A DNA stretch of 20,746 bases from a virus. The stretch covers positions 1 to 20,746 of the IMG/VR virus record IMGVR_UViG_3300025120_000712. The stretch is one strand, 5' to 3'. Made by a program: the position numbers and the translations under genes. The notes beneath the pieces were generated by a model. The model was given only the letters and a program-made list of their open reading frames with translations. It ran no database searches and was not told the DNA's origin. Each line of letters opens with the position of its first letter. Positions within the stretch are counted from its first letter, which is position 1. Below, one piece after another: positions 13,930 through 20,746 of the stretch.

Positions 13930-14154
13930 ATGACACAAAAAACAGTAATGATTAATGGTAAAGAAGTACCAGTTATTCCAGCTAAGGCGGAAGAAGAAGT
14001 TAAGAATAAAAGAACAGGTAAGCTTTATGCTGACAAAGCTGAGTTTGATGCCGATGTGGCCAATAATGACACGGACACTTCTGCGGAGGATTTACAAATA
14101 AATCAAAAAATAACTGTTGCATCTATGAGTATCTTTGGTAAAACAAAGGTATAA
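13930..14154 (+). CDS. Small acidic/charged protein of 74 residues, unknown function
   Basis: The product begins MTQKTVMINGKEVPVIPAKA and has RTGKLYADKAEFDADVANND in the middle, ending SMSIFGKTKV. The V.INGKEV beta hairpin start and NKRTGKLYADKAEFDADV pattern recur in small phage proteins with no known role. An AAGGAA site (13917-13922) lies eight bases before the ATG. Its stop shares bases with the glycosyltransferase start. No motif suggests an activity. Confidence 0.6.
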   Translation: MTQKTVMINGKEVPVIPAKAEEEVKNKRTGKLYADKAEFDADVANNDTDTSAEDLQINQKITVASMSIFGKTKV

Positions 14155-15092
14155 TGCAACCAGCAGGCGGTACCGAACTACAACTAGCTTATCTTAAAAA
14201 ACACATCAACCAAGGTGTGTTTGATTCCGTACAAATCACTACTTCAGTTCCAGAAAAGATTCCATTAGATCCTATTAAATCAAATATTCTTTGGCAGAAA
14301 AATTCTTACGATCAACCTAATATTCATCCTTGGTTTAAAAATAAAGATAATCATTCTAAATATGATTGGTATGTTTTTAATAGTCATTGGAATTACGAAA
14401 ACTTTAGAAAACATTTTCAAGTACCTGAAGATAGATGCACGGTAATTAAAAACGCAATAGACTATGATGAGCTACAATTAAAAACAGATTTTACCCCAAA
14501 GCCTAAAGTTAAGATGTGCTATATCTCTACACCGTGGAGAGGTTTAGAAATAGCTTTAGCTGCTATGGATGCAATTAAAGATCCTGATATAACTTTGGAT
14601 GTTTATTCTAGTACAAAAATTTATGGTAAATCATTTGAGCAAAGTAACGATGATCAATACAAACCCTTATATGAAAAAGCTCAATCTTTACCTAATGTAA
14701 ATTACATGGGTTATTGTGACCATAAAACTTTAATGACTAAGTTAAAAGATTATGACGTTAATTGTTTTCCTAGTATCTGGGAAGAAACATTTTGTATCTC
14801 TGCTATGGAATCGTTAGCAGCGGGTCAGATTTTAATAACCACGGACCTCGGCGCAATACCAGAAACATGCTGCGAGTTTCCAATTTATATACCTTATACT
14901 CAAAACAAACCTAAATTATCAATACAATTAGCTGAATGTATTTTAAGAACAAAAGATATTTTAAAACAAGATTTAAGTAACGGACTTAAATTCCAACAAG
15001 AATATTATAAAAGATTTTATGATTGGAAATATATAGCAGGACATTGGGAAAACTTTTTGAAAGGAGCTATAAGTGTCAAAAGAAATAAATAA
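14154..15092 (+). CDS. GT4-like (GT-B fold) glycosyltransferase
   Basis: The 312-residue protein has GGTELQLAYLK (5-15), the usual N-terminal GG-x-E helix, WYVFNSHWNYENF (72-84), and the donor-side motifs ISTPWRGLE (124-132) and E211-x7-E219 in EETFCISAMESLAAG (210-224), followed by ITTDLGAIPE. The E-x7-E pair normally binds the nucleotide sugar in family 4. The N-terminus is short: the strand normally preceding the GG motif is missing, and an in-frame stop at 14139-14141 rules out an upstream start. It overlaps the next glycosyltransferase by 20 bases. It may glycosylate a surface glycan, virion protein or other acceptor; this is not determinable here. Confidence 0.82.
   Translation: MQPAGGTELQLAYLKKHINQGVFDSVQITTSVPEKIPLDPIKSNILWQKNSYDQPNIHPWFKNKDNHSKYDWYVFNSHWNYENFRKHFQVPEDRCTVIKNAIDYDELQLKTDFTPKPKVKMCYISTPWRGLEIALAAMDAIKDPDITLDVYSSTKIYGKSFEQSNDDQYKPLYEKAQSLPNVNYMGYCDHKTLMTKLKDYDVNCFPSIWEETFCISAMESLAAGQILITTDLGAIPETCCEFPIYIPYTQNKPKLSIQLAECILRTKDILKQDLSNGLKFQQEYYKRFYDWKYIAGHWENFLKGAISVKRNK
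15061..15066 (+). promoter_or_regulatory. Ribosome binding site deciding a GTG start
   Basis: AAGGAG lies six bases before GTG 15073, favouring this start over the in-frame ATG at 15103 for the second glycosyltransferase. Confidence 0.75.
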
Positions 15093-15831
15093 AAACCATC
15101 TAATGGTTTGCACACCTGTGCATTCAGACGTATCCATTCATTTTATGAGAGCTTGTTTAGACTTACAAAAGGAATGTATTTTAAATAAAACTAAAGTAAC
15201 ATTTCAATTAATGAAGTCTTCACTTGTAACACAAGGAAGAAACTTACTTACTTCTTCTTTCTTAAATTCAGATGCAGATCAAATGTTATTTATAGATTCT
15301 GATATAGAGTTTTCTACTAGATCTGTTTATAGATTATTTAATTGTAAGCATGAGATAAGTTTAATCCCTTACCCAATGAAACAGAAAACCGATAGTAAAT
15401 TTAGACAAGATTTTGAAGCTAGACCTGATGATAATATAAGCACCATGGGTATGTTATTCCCTATTGAGTTACCAGATACAAAAAATATTACCCCCGTAGA
15501 CGGTTTTATTGAGGTTAGAAAAGGACCAACAGGTATGATGATGATTAAAAGATCTGCATTTAATAAGCTTATTGAGCATTATAAAGAGTTAACAATAAAA
15601 CAAAAAACTATGATGAATGGGGAGTTAGTAGACAGACCAAATTACTTTAACTTTTTTGATACTTATTGGAGCCCTAAAGATAAAACTTACATGGGTGAAG
15701 ATTTCTTTTTCTGTAAGCTTTGGACATCTATTAATGAGAAAATTTATGCCTTAGTTGACGAAGAAATAAGCCATATTGGAGAACATCATTACACAGGTAA
15801 AGTTAAGGATGAGTTCTATAAAATTGGGTGA
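15073..15831 (+). CDS. GT-A fold glycosyltransferase (GT2/Anp1-like)
   Basis: The 252-residue protein opens with a Rossmann-like strand, HLMVCTPVHSDV (9-20), then TQGRNLLTSSFL (53-64), and a DXD metal site in MLFIDSDIEFS (71-81; D75, D77). Further family features are GPTGMMMIKRSAF (151-163), the acidic GED at 208-210, and a late HIGEHHYTG (234-242). Together these match phage glycosyltransferases of the GT-A type that use a nucleotide sugar and divalent metal. The start is a GTG with a good ribosome binding site. It overlaps the GT4 gene by 20 bases, so the two are probably made together and may act in sequence on one acceptor. Acceptor unknown. Confidence 0.8.
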   Translation: MSKEINKNHLMVCTPVHSDVSIHFMRACLDLQKECILNKTKVTFQLMKSSLVTQGRNLLTSSFLNSDADQMLFIDSDIEFSTRSVYRLFNCKHEISLIPYPMKQKTDSKFRQDFEARPDDNISTMGMLFPIELPDTKNITPVDGFIEVRKGPTGMMMIKRSAFNKLIEHYKELTIKQKTMMNGELVDRPNYFNFFDTYWSPKDKTYMGEDFFFCKLWTSINEKIYALVDEEISHIGEHHYTGKVKDEFYKIG

Positions 15832-15833
15832 TA

Positions 15834-15862
15834 TTGAAGAATAGCCTTATATAAGTTAAAAT
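15834..15862 (+). promoter_or_regulatory. Candidate promoter before the internal-virion genes
   Basis: TTGAAG (15834-15839) and TAAAAT (15857-15862) are 17 bases apart and match the -35 and -10 boxes at four and five of six positions. They lie in the largest intergenic gap of this part (15832-15887). The gap also holds the palindrome CTTATATAAG (15846-15855), between the two boxes. An alternative -10 is CATAAT at 15865-15870. A real but modest candidate. Confidence 0.4.
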
Positions 15863-15887
15863 AGCATAATAACTGTAAAAAATTATT

Positions 15888-16853
15888 ATGGATCCATTTA
15901 CAATAGCACTAGCAACCTTCGGCATTCAAAAGCTTAGAGGTAAATCTACAAAAAGATCATTAAGAGACGCTGCAATAGCAGGCGGTATAGGACAAGTTGC
16001 AGGTATGGCAGGCTTTGGTTCTACAATGGGACCTAACATGGGTTCTTTCGCACCAACAGCATTTGGTAACACAGGTAATTTTATAGGTAGACAAGCTGCG
16101 ATAGAGGCAGGTACAGGAGAAATAGCAAAACAAACATTAGGTTCACAAGTATCCCAAGCCGGCGGTGGAATATATGATTTAGGGAAAAATTTAATTGGTC
16201 AACCTGATAAATATAATAAGGCGGGTACAGAAATTTTAACAGAGGGTTCGGGTTTTAGAGGTTTATCTACAGGCGCACAATTAGGGCTAGGTCTTGGAGC
16301 AACAACATTATTAGCAGGAGAAGATGAGCCGACAGAAATGCCTGAAGGTACTAAACCTGAAGATTACGCTGAAGCTAAGAAAAAAGCAGATGAACAGTTA
16401 GAAAATATTTTAAATACATATGATTATGAAGCAGATGCTGCAGGCGTTAACCAAACTCAATCTCCATACAACTATACAGATAATTCTTTGTATACTTTTA
16501 GCAAAGGTGGAATTGCAGAAATAAAAAAATTTAATAAAGGAGGTATAAATTATTTACCTTCTATGACAGATCACGATAAAAATGATGAAACTAATTACGT
16601 TAGAGCAATGGGTTACGTAGAAGATGGTTCTGGAAATGGTGATAAAGATGAGGACACTATGCTAGCTCAGCTAGCGGATGGGGAATTTGTATCAAGAGCA
16701 GATGCAATTTTAGGTGCAGGTATTATGGAAGGCGGCGATCCAAAAAGCTACAAAGATATGCGTAAAAAAGGTGCTGCGTTTTTTTATGGACAACAAGCTA
16801 AATTTAAACGAATTTTTGATTTATTAGATGCGTCTAGAAAAAAAACAAATTAA
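15888..16853 (+). CDS. Glycine/alanine-rich virion protein with ADGEFV motif
   Basis: The 321-residue protein begins MDPFTIALATFGIQKLRGKS and has a glycine-rich, moderately hydrophobic first half (residues 29-145, such as AGGIGQVAGMAGFGSTMG), an acidic linker (146-180), and a C-terminal part with FSKGGIAEIKKFNKGGI (204-220) and MLAQLADGEFVSRADAILGA (258-277). The KGGI and LADGEFV..ADA patterns recur in phage proteins encoded beside internal-virion or tape-like genes. A role in the virion core or DNA ejection is inferred from composition and position. It overlaps the next gene by 26 bases. No catalytic motif. Confidence 0.55.
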   Translation: MDPFTIALATFGIQKLRGKSTKRSLRDAAIAGGIGQVAGMAGFGSTMGPNMGSFAPTAFGNTGNFIGRQAAIEAGTGEIAKQTLGSQVSQAGGGIYDLGKNLIGQPDKYNKAGTEILTEGSGFRGLSTGAQLGLGLGATTLLAGEDEPTEMPEGTKPEDYAEAKKKADEQLENILNTYDYEADAAGVNQTQSPYNYTDNSLYTFSKGGIAEIKKFNKGGINYLPSMTDHDKNDETNYVRAMGYVEDGSGNGDKDEDTMLAQLADGEFVSRADAILGAGIMEGGDPKSYKDMRKKGAAFFYGQQAKFKRIFDLLDASRKKTN

Positions 16854-17289
16854 AAAAGAAGTCGCTGTATTACACATCGACGCTAAAAAACTTGATGAGT
16901 ACTGGGTGCTTGTTGAGTTTATGTTAAGAGAAGGTCTTAAACACGATGGTGAACCCATGAATATTGAAGACCTTAAAGAAGGAATTAAAGAAGGAGCCTT
17001 TCAATTGTTTACAATGTTTGGTTCTGATGACGGAACACGATACAAGGTGTTTGGAGTATTTGTAACAAGAATAATGATACTTCCAAATTATAAACAGTGT
17101 GAAGTTATTTTATTAAAAGGAGAAAAAAGAGAACTATGGCAAGACGAAGCTGCAGACACTATAGAGGATCTAGCGATATCAGAAGGTTGCAAAAAGATAG
17201 CAGTGCATGCAAGACCGGGTTGGCAACAGTTTTTAAAGGGTAAAGAATGGAAAGTAAAAAGATATTTATACACAAAGGAGTTAAAATAA
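16828..17289 (+). CDS. GNAT-like acetyltransferase-fold phage protein
   Basis: The 153-residue protein starts MRLEKKQIKKEVAVLHIDAK and contains EYWVLVEFMLREGLKHDGEP (24-43), FQLFTMFGSDDGTRYKVFGV (57-76), VFVTRIMILPNYKQCEVILL (76-95) and a C-terminal helix-strand (IEDLAISEGCKKIAVHARPG). This follows the GNAT layout: a substrate helix, paired central strands with FGVFVTRI and LPNYKQCEVI, then a late helix and AVHARPGW strand. Marine phages commonly carry such a protein near ejection genes. The classical acetyl-CoA loop is not clear, so it may be a non-catalytic fold. It begins inside the previous gene by 26 bases. Confidence 0.55.
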   Translation: MRLEKKQIKKEVAVLHIDAKKLDEYWVLVEFMLREGLKHDGEPMNIEDLKEGIKEGAFQLFTMFGSDDGTRYKVFGVFVTRIMILPNYKQCEVILLKGEKRELWQDEAADTIEDLAISEGCKKIAVHARPGWQQFLKGKEWKVKRYLYTKELK

Positions 17290-17290
17290 T

Positions 17291-18136
17291 ATGAGTTTTA
17301 TATTTGGCGGCGGCGGTGGCGGCGGAGGAGGAGGATCCTCTTCAGGCACTCAAGTTTCAATTGCTAGAGAAGCACCAGAAGTAGAAAGCAGAAAACTAGC
17401 TCTTTACGATCAAGCAGCAAAACTTGCATCTACTCCGGTAGGTATTCCAGGTTTTCAAGTTGCAGGACCTAGTGGTTTACAACAAACAGGTTTTCAACAA
17501 GCAGGTACAACAGGTGTTGGAGCACCCACTACAGCTGCAGGAATAGGTTCAGTATTACAATCAACAGCAGGACCAAACATAAATCAATTTTTAAATCCTT
17601 ATCAATCATACGTGACAGATGAGATTGCAAGACAAGGTCAAATGGCACAAAATCAACTTTCAGCTAATGCAGTAGGTGCAGGGGCATTTGGTGGTGCAAG
17701 AGAAGGTATACAACAAGCAGAATTACAAAGAGCAACTCAAGCAAACATCGGTCAATCAATGGCTGGAGGATTTAACACTGCGTTAAGTGCAGGAATGCAA
17801 CAGCAAGGTTTACAACAACAAGCAGGTCAATTATTAGGAGCTCTAGGTGGTCAACAACAAGCAATGCAACAAGCAGATATTGCTAGTCTATTACAAGCCG
17901 GTGGAGTACAGCAACAGTTAGGACAGCAAGCATTAGATGCAACAAGAGCAAGTACAATGGCTCAAGCTTATGAACCTTATCAAAGACTAGAGTTCTTAAA
18001 AGGAATCATGACTAATATGCCAACATCACAGTCTGCCGTTACAGCGACCACGGCACCAGGAACTAATCCATTAGCGCAAGCAGCAGGTACAGGAATAGGA
18101 GCATACGCTGCCTATAACATGGCGAATAGGAGATAA
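17291..18136 (+). CDS. Glutamine/alanine/glycine-rich internal-virion or DNA-ejection protein
   Basis: The 281-residue protein starts MSFIFG with ten consecutive glycines at residues 6-15. It then contains FLNPYQSYVTDEIARQGQMA (about 100-119), NAVGAGAFGGAREGIQQAEL (125-144) and long glutamine/alanine-rich helices (GMQQQGLQQQAGQLLGALGG and similar to about 220), ending in a glycine/alanine tail AYNMANRR. The NPY...V.D...AGAFGG.R pattern is typical of phage ejection proteins that leave the capsid with DNA. AAGGAG at 17275-17280 supports the start. Function inferred from composition, motif and neighbours. Confidence 0.6.
   Translation: MSFIFGGGGGGGGGGSSSGTQVSIAREAPEVESRKLALYDQAAKLASTPVGIPGFQVAGPSGLQQTGFQQAGTTGVGAPTTAAGIGSVLQSTAGPNINQFLNPYQSYVTDEIARQGQMAQNQLSANAVGAGAFGGAREGIQQAELQRATQANIGQSMAGGFNTALSAGMQQQGLQQQAGQLLGALGGQQQAMQQADIASLLQAGGVQQQLGQQALDATRASTMAQAYEPYQRLEFLKGIMTNMPTSQSAVTATTAPGTNPLAQAAGTGIGAYAAYNMANRR
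17306..17335 (+). repeat. Polyglycine-coding GGN tract
   Basis: Ten consecutive glycine codons (GGC, GGT and GGA mix) follow immediately after the fifth codon of the ejection-protein gene. A similar nine-codon tract lies at 6727-6753 in the glycine-rich fibre gene, and both are followed by a GGGGSSxG-like linker. The tracts are GC islands in an AT-rich genome. Confidence 0.8.
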
Positions 18137-18139
18137 CAT

Positions 18140-20287
18140 ATGCCTATACCAATATTATACGGATTAGGTGCAGGTTTAGCACGTTTGGCTCCAGCAGCTA
18201 TTAAAGGGTATCGTACGCTTAAAGGTATCAGAGCAGCTCGTAAAGCAGCTGGAATGCCTATGGGTTATCAAAAAGCTTTAGGGACTTCAGGTACAGGTTT
18301 AGGAACAGGAACAGGTGGCTCAGGACTTCAAGGTCTTATGGCTAGAGGAGCTAAAAAGTTTCCAGGAGCTACAGGATCAACTGAACTTGGTACAGGTGTT
18401 TTACTTGGTGGAGAAGGTGTTGGAGATATTGTAACAGGCAGTAGAGAAGGAGACTTTGGTCAAATTGCTTCAGGTATAGGTCAACTAGCTTTAGGTACAC
18501 CATTAGCAGCAAGAGGTTTAAGACTTACAGGAGCACAAAGAACATTAAAAAGCAAGTTTCCACAAACATCGGCAGCAATGCAATCAACAGGAAAAGAATT
18601 TGGCAAAAGAATACCAAAAGGAACTACAGCAGTAGGTCTAGGGGGTATTGGAACAGGTTTAGTTTTAGGGGATGAAGCACCAGCAGAAGAAAAAGTTTTA
18701 AGTGAACCAATTCCATTTACAGTAAAAGATGTATTGAAAAGCGTAGAACAAGATAAAAAAAATCTTGGTAAGCCTACAGTTATTGATGGACAAGAAGTAG
18801 TTATTGGATCACCAAGTTACAAAAAAATTGCACAAATGAAATTAGACGAAGCTTATAAAAATGAGCAAGTAGCAAAAACAACACCTACAGCTACAGCAGA
18901 TCAAATAGCAGATGTATTTACATTTGATAAAAATGTAACAGGTGGGGCTAACATAACTAATGAAGCAGAGTTACCAAAAGTTTCAAGAGTAACAGATTTA
19001 GATGAAGATGAGATAAAGTTCATGGCTAAGCAACAAGAGGACAATGCTAAGAAAGGTGCTCTTATTAAAAAGAAAATGGCAGCTAGTAAAGATGCTGATG
19101 AGTTTAATGCATTTTACGATAGAATTACAAACTTAACTGGTGGTAACGATCAAACAAGTAATCTTTTACTTATGAAGTTTGCTACAGGTTTAATGTCAGG
19201 TAAAACAGCTAGGGATGGTGTTAGAGGGTTTTTAGATGTTGCAGGTCAATCAGGTGCGGGAGTTACTGATACAGCGTTAGCTTTATTTAGTAAAGAACAA
19301 GATAGAAGAAAAGATTTAGCAGTATCATTTTTAAAAGCAAAAGAAAAACAAAAGAAAGATGGAATAATTAAAGCAGATAAAACAAGACAAACAGTTGTTA
19401 TCAGAGATCCAAGTTTACCTTTTGGTGCAAGAACAGTAGAAAAAGGAATAGATAAAGAAACAGGTTTAGATATTATGTTTGTACCAACTCCAGATGGTTC
19501 AGGAACAATGGCTGTTCCAATGAAGTATACAGAATATACAACAGTTAAAAAATCACCTGCAAGATTGGATAAAATGAGAAAGCAACTATCTAGTATTGAA
19601 CAAGGTTATAAATTTACTCAAATAGTAGACTCCTTACCTAAAGAAGCATTTGGTTTAACTGCTAAAGGTAAATTAGGTTATGAAAAAGTTACAGGAGCTA
19701 TAGGTGATGTATTTGAATTAGTGGGTGTTGGTGACATTGGAACTGCAAGTACAAACGCTGATGCTGAGATAATAGAGTTAATAAATGAACCTAAAATAGG
19801 TGGTGATGGACAAGTTGTTGCTACTACTGAGGCTGAAAGAAAAGATCAACAAGAATTAGTAGATCAGTATAAAAAAGAAATAAGATCTATTACAGATGGG
19901 GCTAAAACAACTGACGGTGAATTAGATAATATTACAAGAGCAAGACTAATTGAAGTTAGAATGAAATATATTCTTGCTAATGCTAACAAAACTGAAGATA
20001 GATTAACAAGAGCTGACGTACAAGATGCAGAGCAGGCTACAAAAATTATGGGTCTATTTACAGGTGAAAAAGAAGTTAGATCATCTTACAGAAATTTATC
20101 TAAAGACTTAGAAGCACAATTTTTAAGACTATCTAAAAACTATATGGAAGCCGGCGGTAATGAAGATTTCTTATTAAGTTTCACACAAATGCCTTACGTT
20201 AGAAAAGTTTACGCAGATAGAAACAGTGCACAAGTTAATGCAAACGTACAAGCAAACCAAGAGGACATACTTGGGAGTATTCAGTAA
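18140..20287 (+). CDS. Large internal-virion-type protein, unknown family
   Basis: The 715-residue protein has a hydrophobic/basic N-terminus (MPIPILYGLGAGLARLAPAA, then KGYRTLKGIRAARKAAG), a glycine-rich region to about residue 185, and a long charged, mostly helical remainder. Segments such as DEDEIKFMAKQQEDNAKKGA and RKDLAVSFLKAKEKQKKDG fit coiled helices. Repeated short glycine patches (TGLGTGTGGSGLQG) are typical of this module's proteins. No hydrolase or transglycosylase signature is visible in what I read. AGGAGA upstream supports the start. It lies between the ejection-like protein and another long gene, so a core or ejection-channel component is likely. Confidence 0.55.
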   Translation: MPIPILYGLGAGLARLAPAAIKGYRTLKGIRAARKAAGMPMGYQKALGTSGTGLGTGTGGSGLQGLMARGAKKFPGATGSTELGTGVLLGGEGVGDIVTGSREGDFGQIASGIGQLALGTPLAARGLRLTGAQRTLKSKFPQTSAAMQSTGKEFGKRIPKGTTAVGLGGIGTGLVLGDEAPAEEKVLSEPIPFTVKDVLKSVEQDKKNLGKPTVIDGQEVVIGSPSYKKIAQMKLDEAYKNEQVAKTTPTATADQIADVFTFDKNVTGGANITNEAELPKVSRVTDLDEDEIKFMAKQQEDNAKKGALIKKKMAASKDADEFNAFYDRITNLTGGNDQTSNLLLMKFATGLMSGKTARDGVRGFLDVAGQSGAGVTDTALALFSKEQDRRKDLAVSFLKAKEKQKKDGIIKADKTRQTVVIRDPSLPFGARTVEKGIDKETGLDIMFVPTPDGSGTMAVPMKYTEYTTVKKSPARLDKMRKQLSSIEQGYKFTQIVDSLPKEAFGLTAKGKLGYEKVTGAIGDVFELVGVGDIGTASTNADAEIIELINEPKIGGDGQVVATTEAERKDQQELVDQYKKEIRSITDGAKTTDGELDNITRARLIEVRMKYILANANKTEDRLTRADVQDAEQATKIMGLFTGEKEVRSSYRNLSKDLEAQFLRLSKNYMEAGGNEDFLLSFTQMPYVRKVYADRNSAQVNANVQANQEDILGSIQ

Positions 20288-20746
20288 TGGCTACACTACA
20301 AGAACTTCAAAAAAGATTAGATGAAAAAACATTTGATCCTTCAGCATTAAACAACGATCAAAGAGCAGCGGTAGATTTAGCGTTAGAATCTGGTCAACTT
20401 AAAGGTTACACAAATGTAGCTGAAGTAGAAAAAGAAAGAAATCTTGGTGCAAAATTATTAGCAAGAGAAAAAACAAAAAAGGCAGATCCATTTAAAACAG
20501 CAACAGAAGGTATTTTTCCCTTTACAGGGGAAGGTATTGAAAGATCTGATTTAGAATTAATAGGTGATGTAGCAGGTAGTGGAGCTGTTTATCTTAATGA
20601 TATGCCTAAAATAGTTAGTGCATTTACTAGAGACCCAAGTGCTACTTATGCAGCAGACAAATTAAGAGCAGCGTCTATAAATTTTGACAAATACGAAAAA
20701 GCCTTAGGTAAATTACCAGTTGTAAAAAACTTTAAAATGTTAGGTA
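20287..20746 (+). CDS. N-terminal part of a probable internal-virion protein (cut by window end)
   Basis: An open frame starts in TAATG at 20287 and runs to the window end; 153 residues are visible. It begins MATLQELQKRLDEKTFDPSA and continues with helical charged sequence, then GIFPFTGEGIERSDLELIGD (about 75-94) and LNDMPKIVSAFTRDPSATYA (about 101-120). No catalytic motif has appeared yet. By position and length class it may be a large ejection protein or a virion transglycosylase whose active site lies beyond the window. Confidence 0.6.
   Translation, partial: MATLQELQKRLDEKTFDPSALNNDQRAAVDLALESGQLKGYTNVAEVEKERNLGAKLLAREKTKKADPFKTATEGIFPFTGEGIERSDLELIGDVAGSGAVYLNDMPKIVSAFTRDPSATYAADKLRAASINFDKYEKALGKLPVVKNFKMLG

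Noticed and set aside
1-20746. tRNA genes, CRISPR arrays or factor-independent terminators
   Set aside because: Gaps are at most about 56 bases and hold no cloverleaf, no regularly spaced repeats, and no GC-rich stem followed by a T run.

Overview
The window looks like one long late (morphogenesis) region of a tailed phage infecting a low-GC marine bacterium. It most resembles the podovirus-like phages of SAR11/Pelagibacterales and uncultured marine viruses. This rests on uniformly AT-rich DNA, heavy AGA arginine use, every gene on the + strand, almost no intergenic space, and protein types I recognise from that group: an SU10-like adaptor, a WG-repeat protein, glycine-rich fibre and ejection proteins, and tiny basic proteins with a conserved VPNCV motif. 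The host assignment is inference; no search was possible. All reading frames are consistent with the standard bacterial code (TAA, TAG and TGA all serve as stops).

Layout. Positions 1-1464: the tail of an upstream gene, an M15-type zinc peptidase (probable lysin), and five tiny basic proteins, one of which (621-776) lies out of frame over its neighbour. Positions 1472-3176: head-tail adaptor or connector proteins. Positions 3201-7358: tail, fibre and decoration-type proteins, including a WG-repeat protein and a polyglycine fibre. Positions 7397-11298: a markedly AT-richer cargo cassette with five 2-oxoglutarate/Fe(II) dioxygenase-like genes, one sulfotransferase, one truncated dioxygenase-like remnant and one unknown. 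Positions 11341-14154: a large tail hub/nozzle-like protein and four small proteins. Positions 14154-15831: two glycosyltransferases. Positions 15888-20746: a GNAT-like protein and a set of glycine/alanine/glutamine-rich proteins of the internal-virion or DNA-ejection type, the last one cut by the window end.

How it fits together. The structural genes form a tightly coupled late operon: at eleven junctions the stop and the next start share bases as TAATG, and many starts carry an AAGGAG-type ribosome binding site. The cargo cassette differs. It is poorer in G+C, its starts lack a recognisable ribosome binding site, and it sits in the gap between fibre and tail-hub genes. Its left edge has a perfect 18-bp palindrome that includes the first start codon, and its right edge has a promoter-like sequence placed so that the hub mRNA could be leaderless. 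The oxygenases, sulfotransferase and glycosyltransferases could together tailor a surface glycan, lipid, protein or nucleic acid, but the substrate cannot be read from the sequence.

The cassette of tandem, diverged oxygenases with a sulfotransferase, and its unusual boundaries, is the most promising candidate for an undescribed system. No tRNA, CRISPR array, transposase or convincing factor-independent terminator was seen. No gap between genes exceeds about 60 bases.
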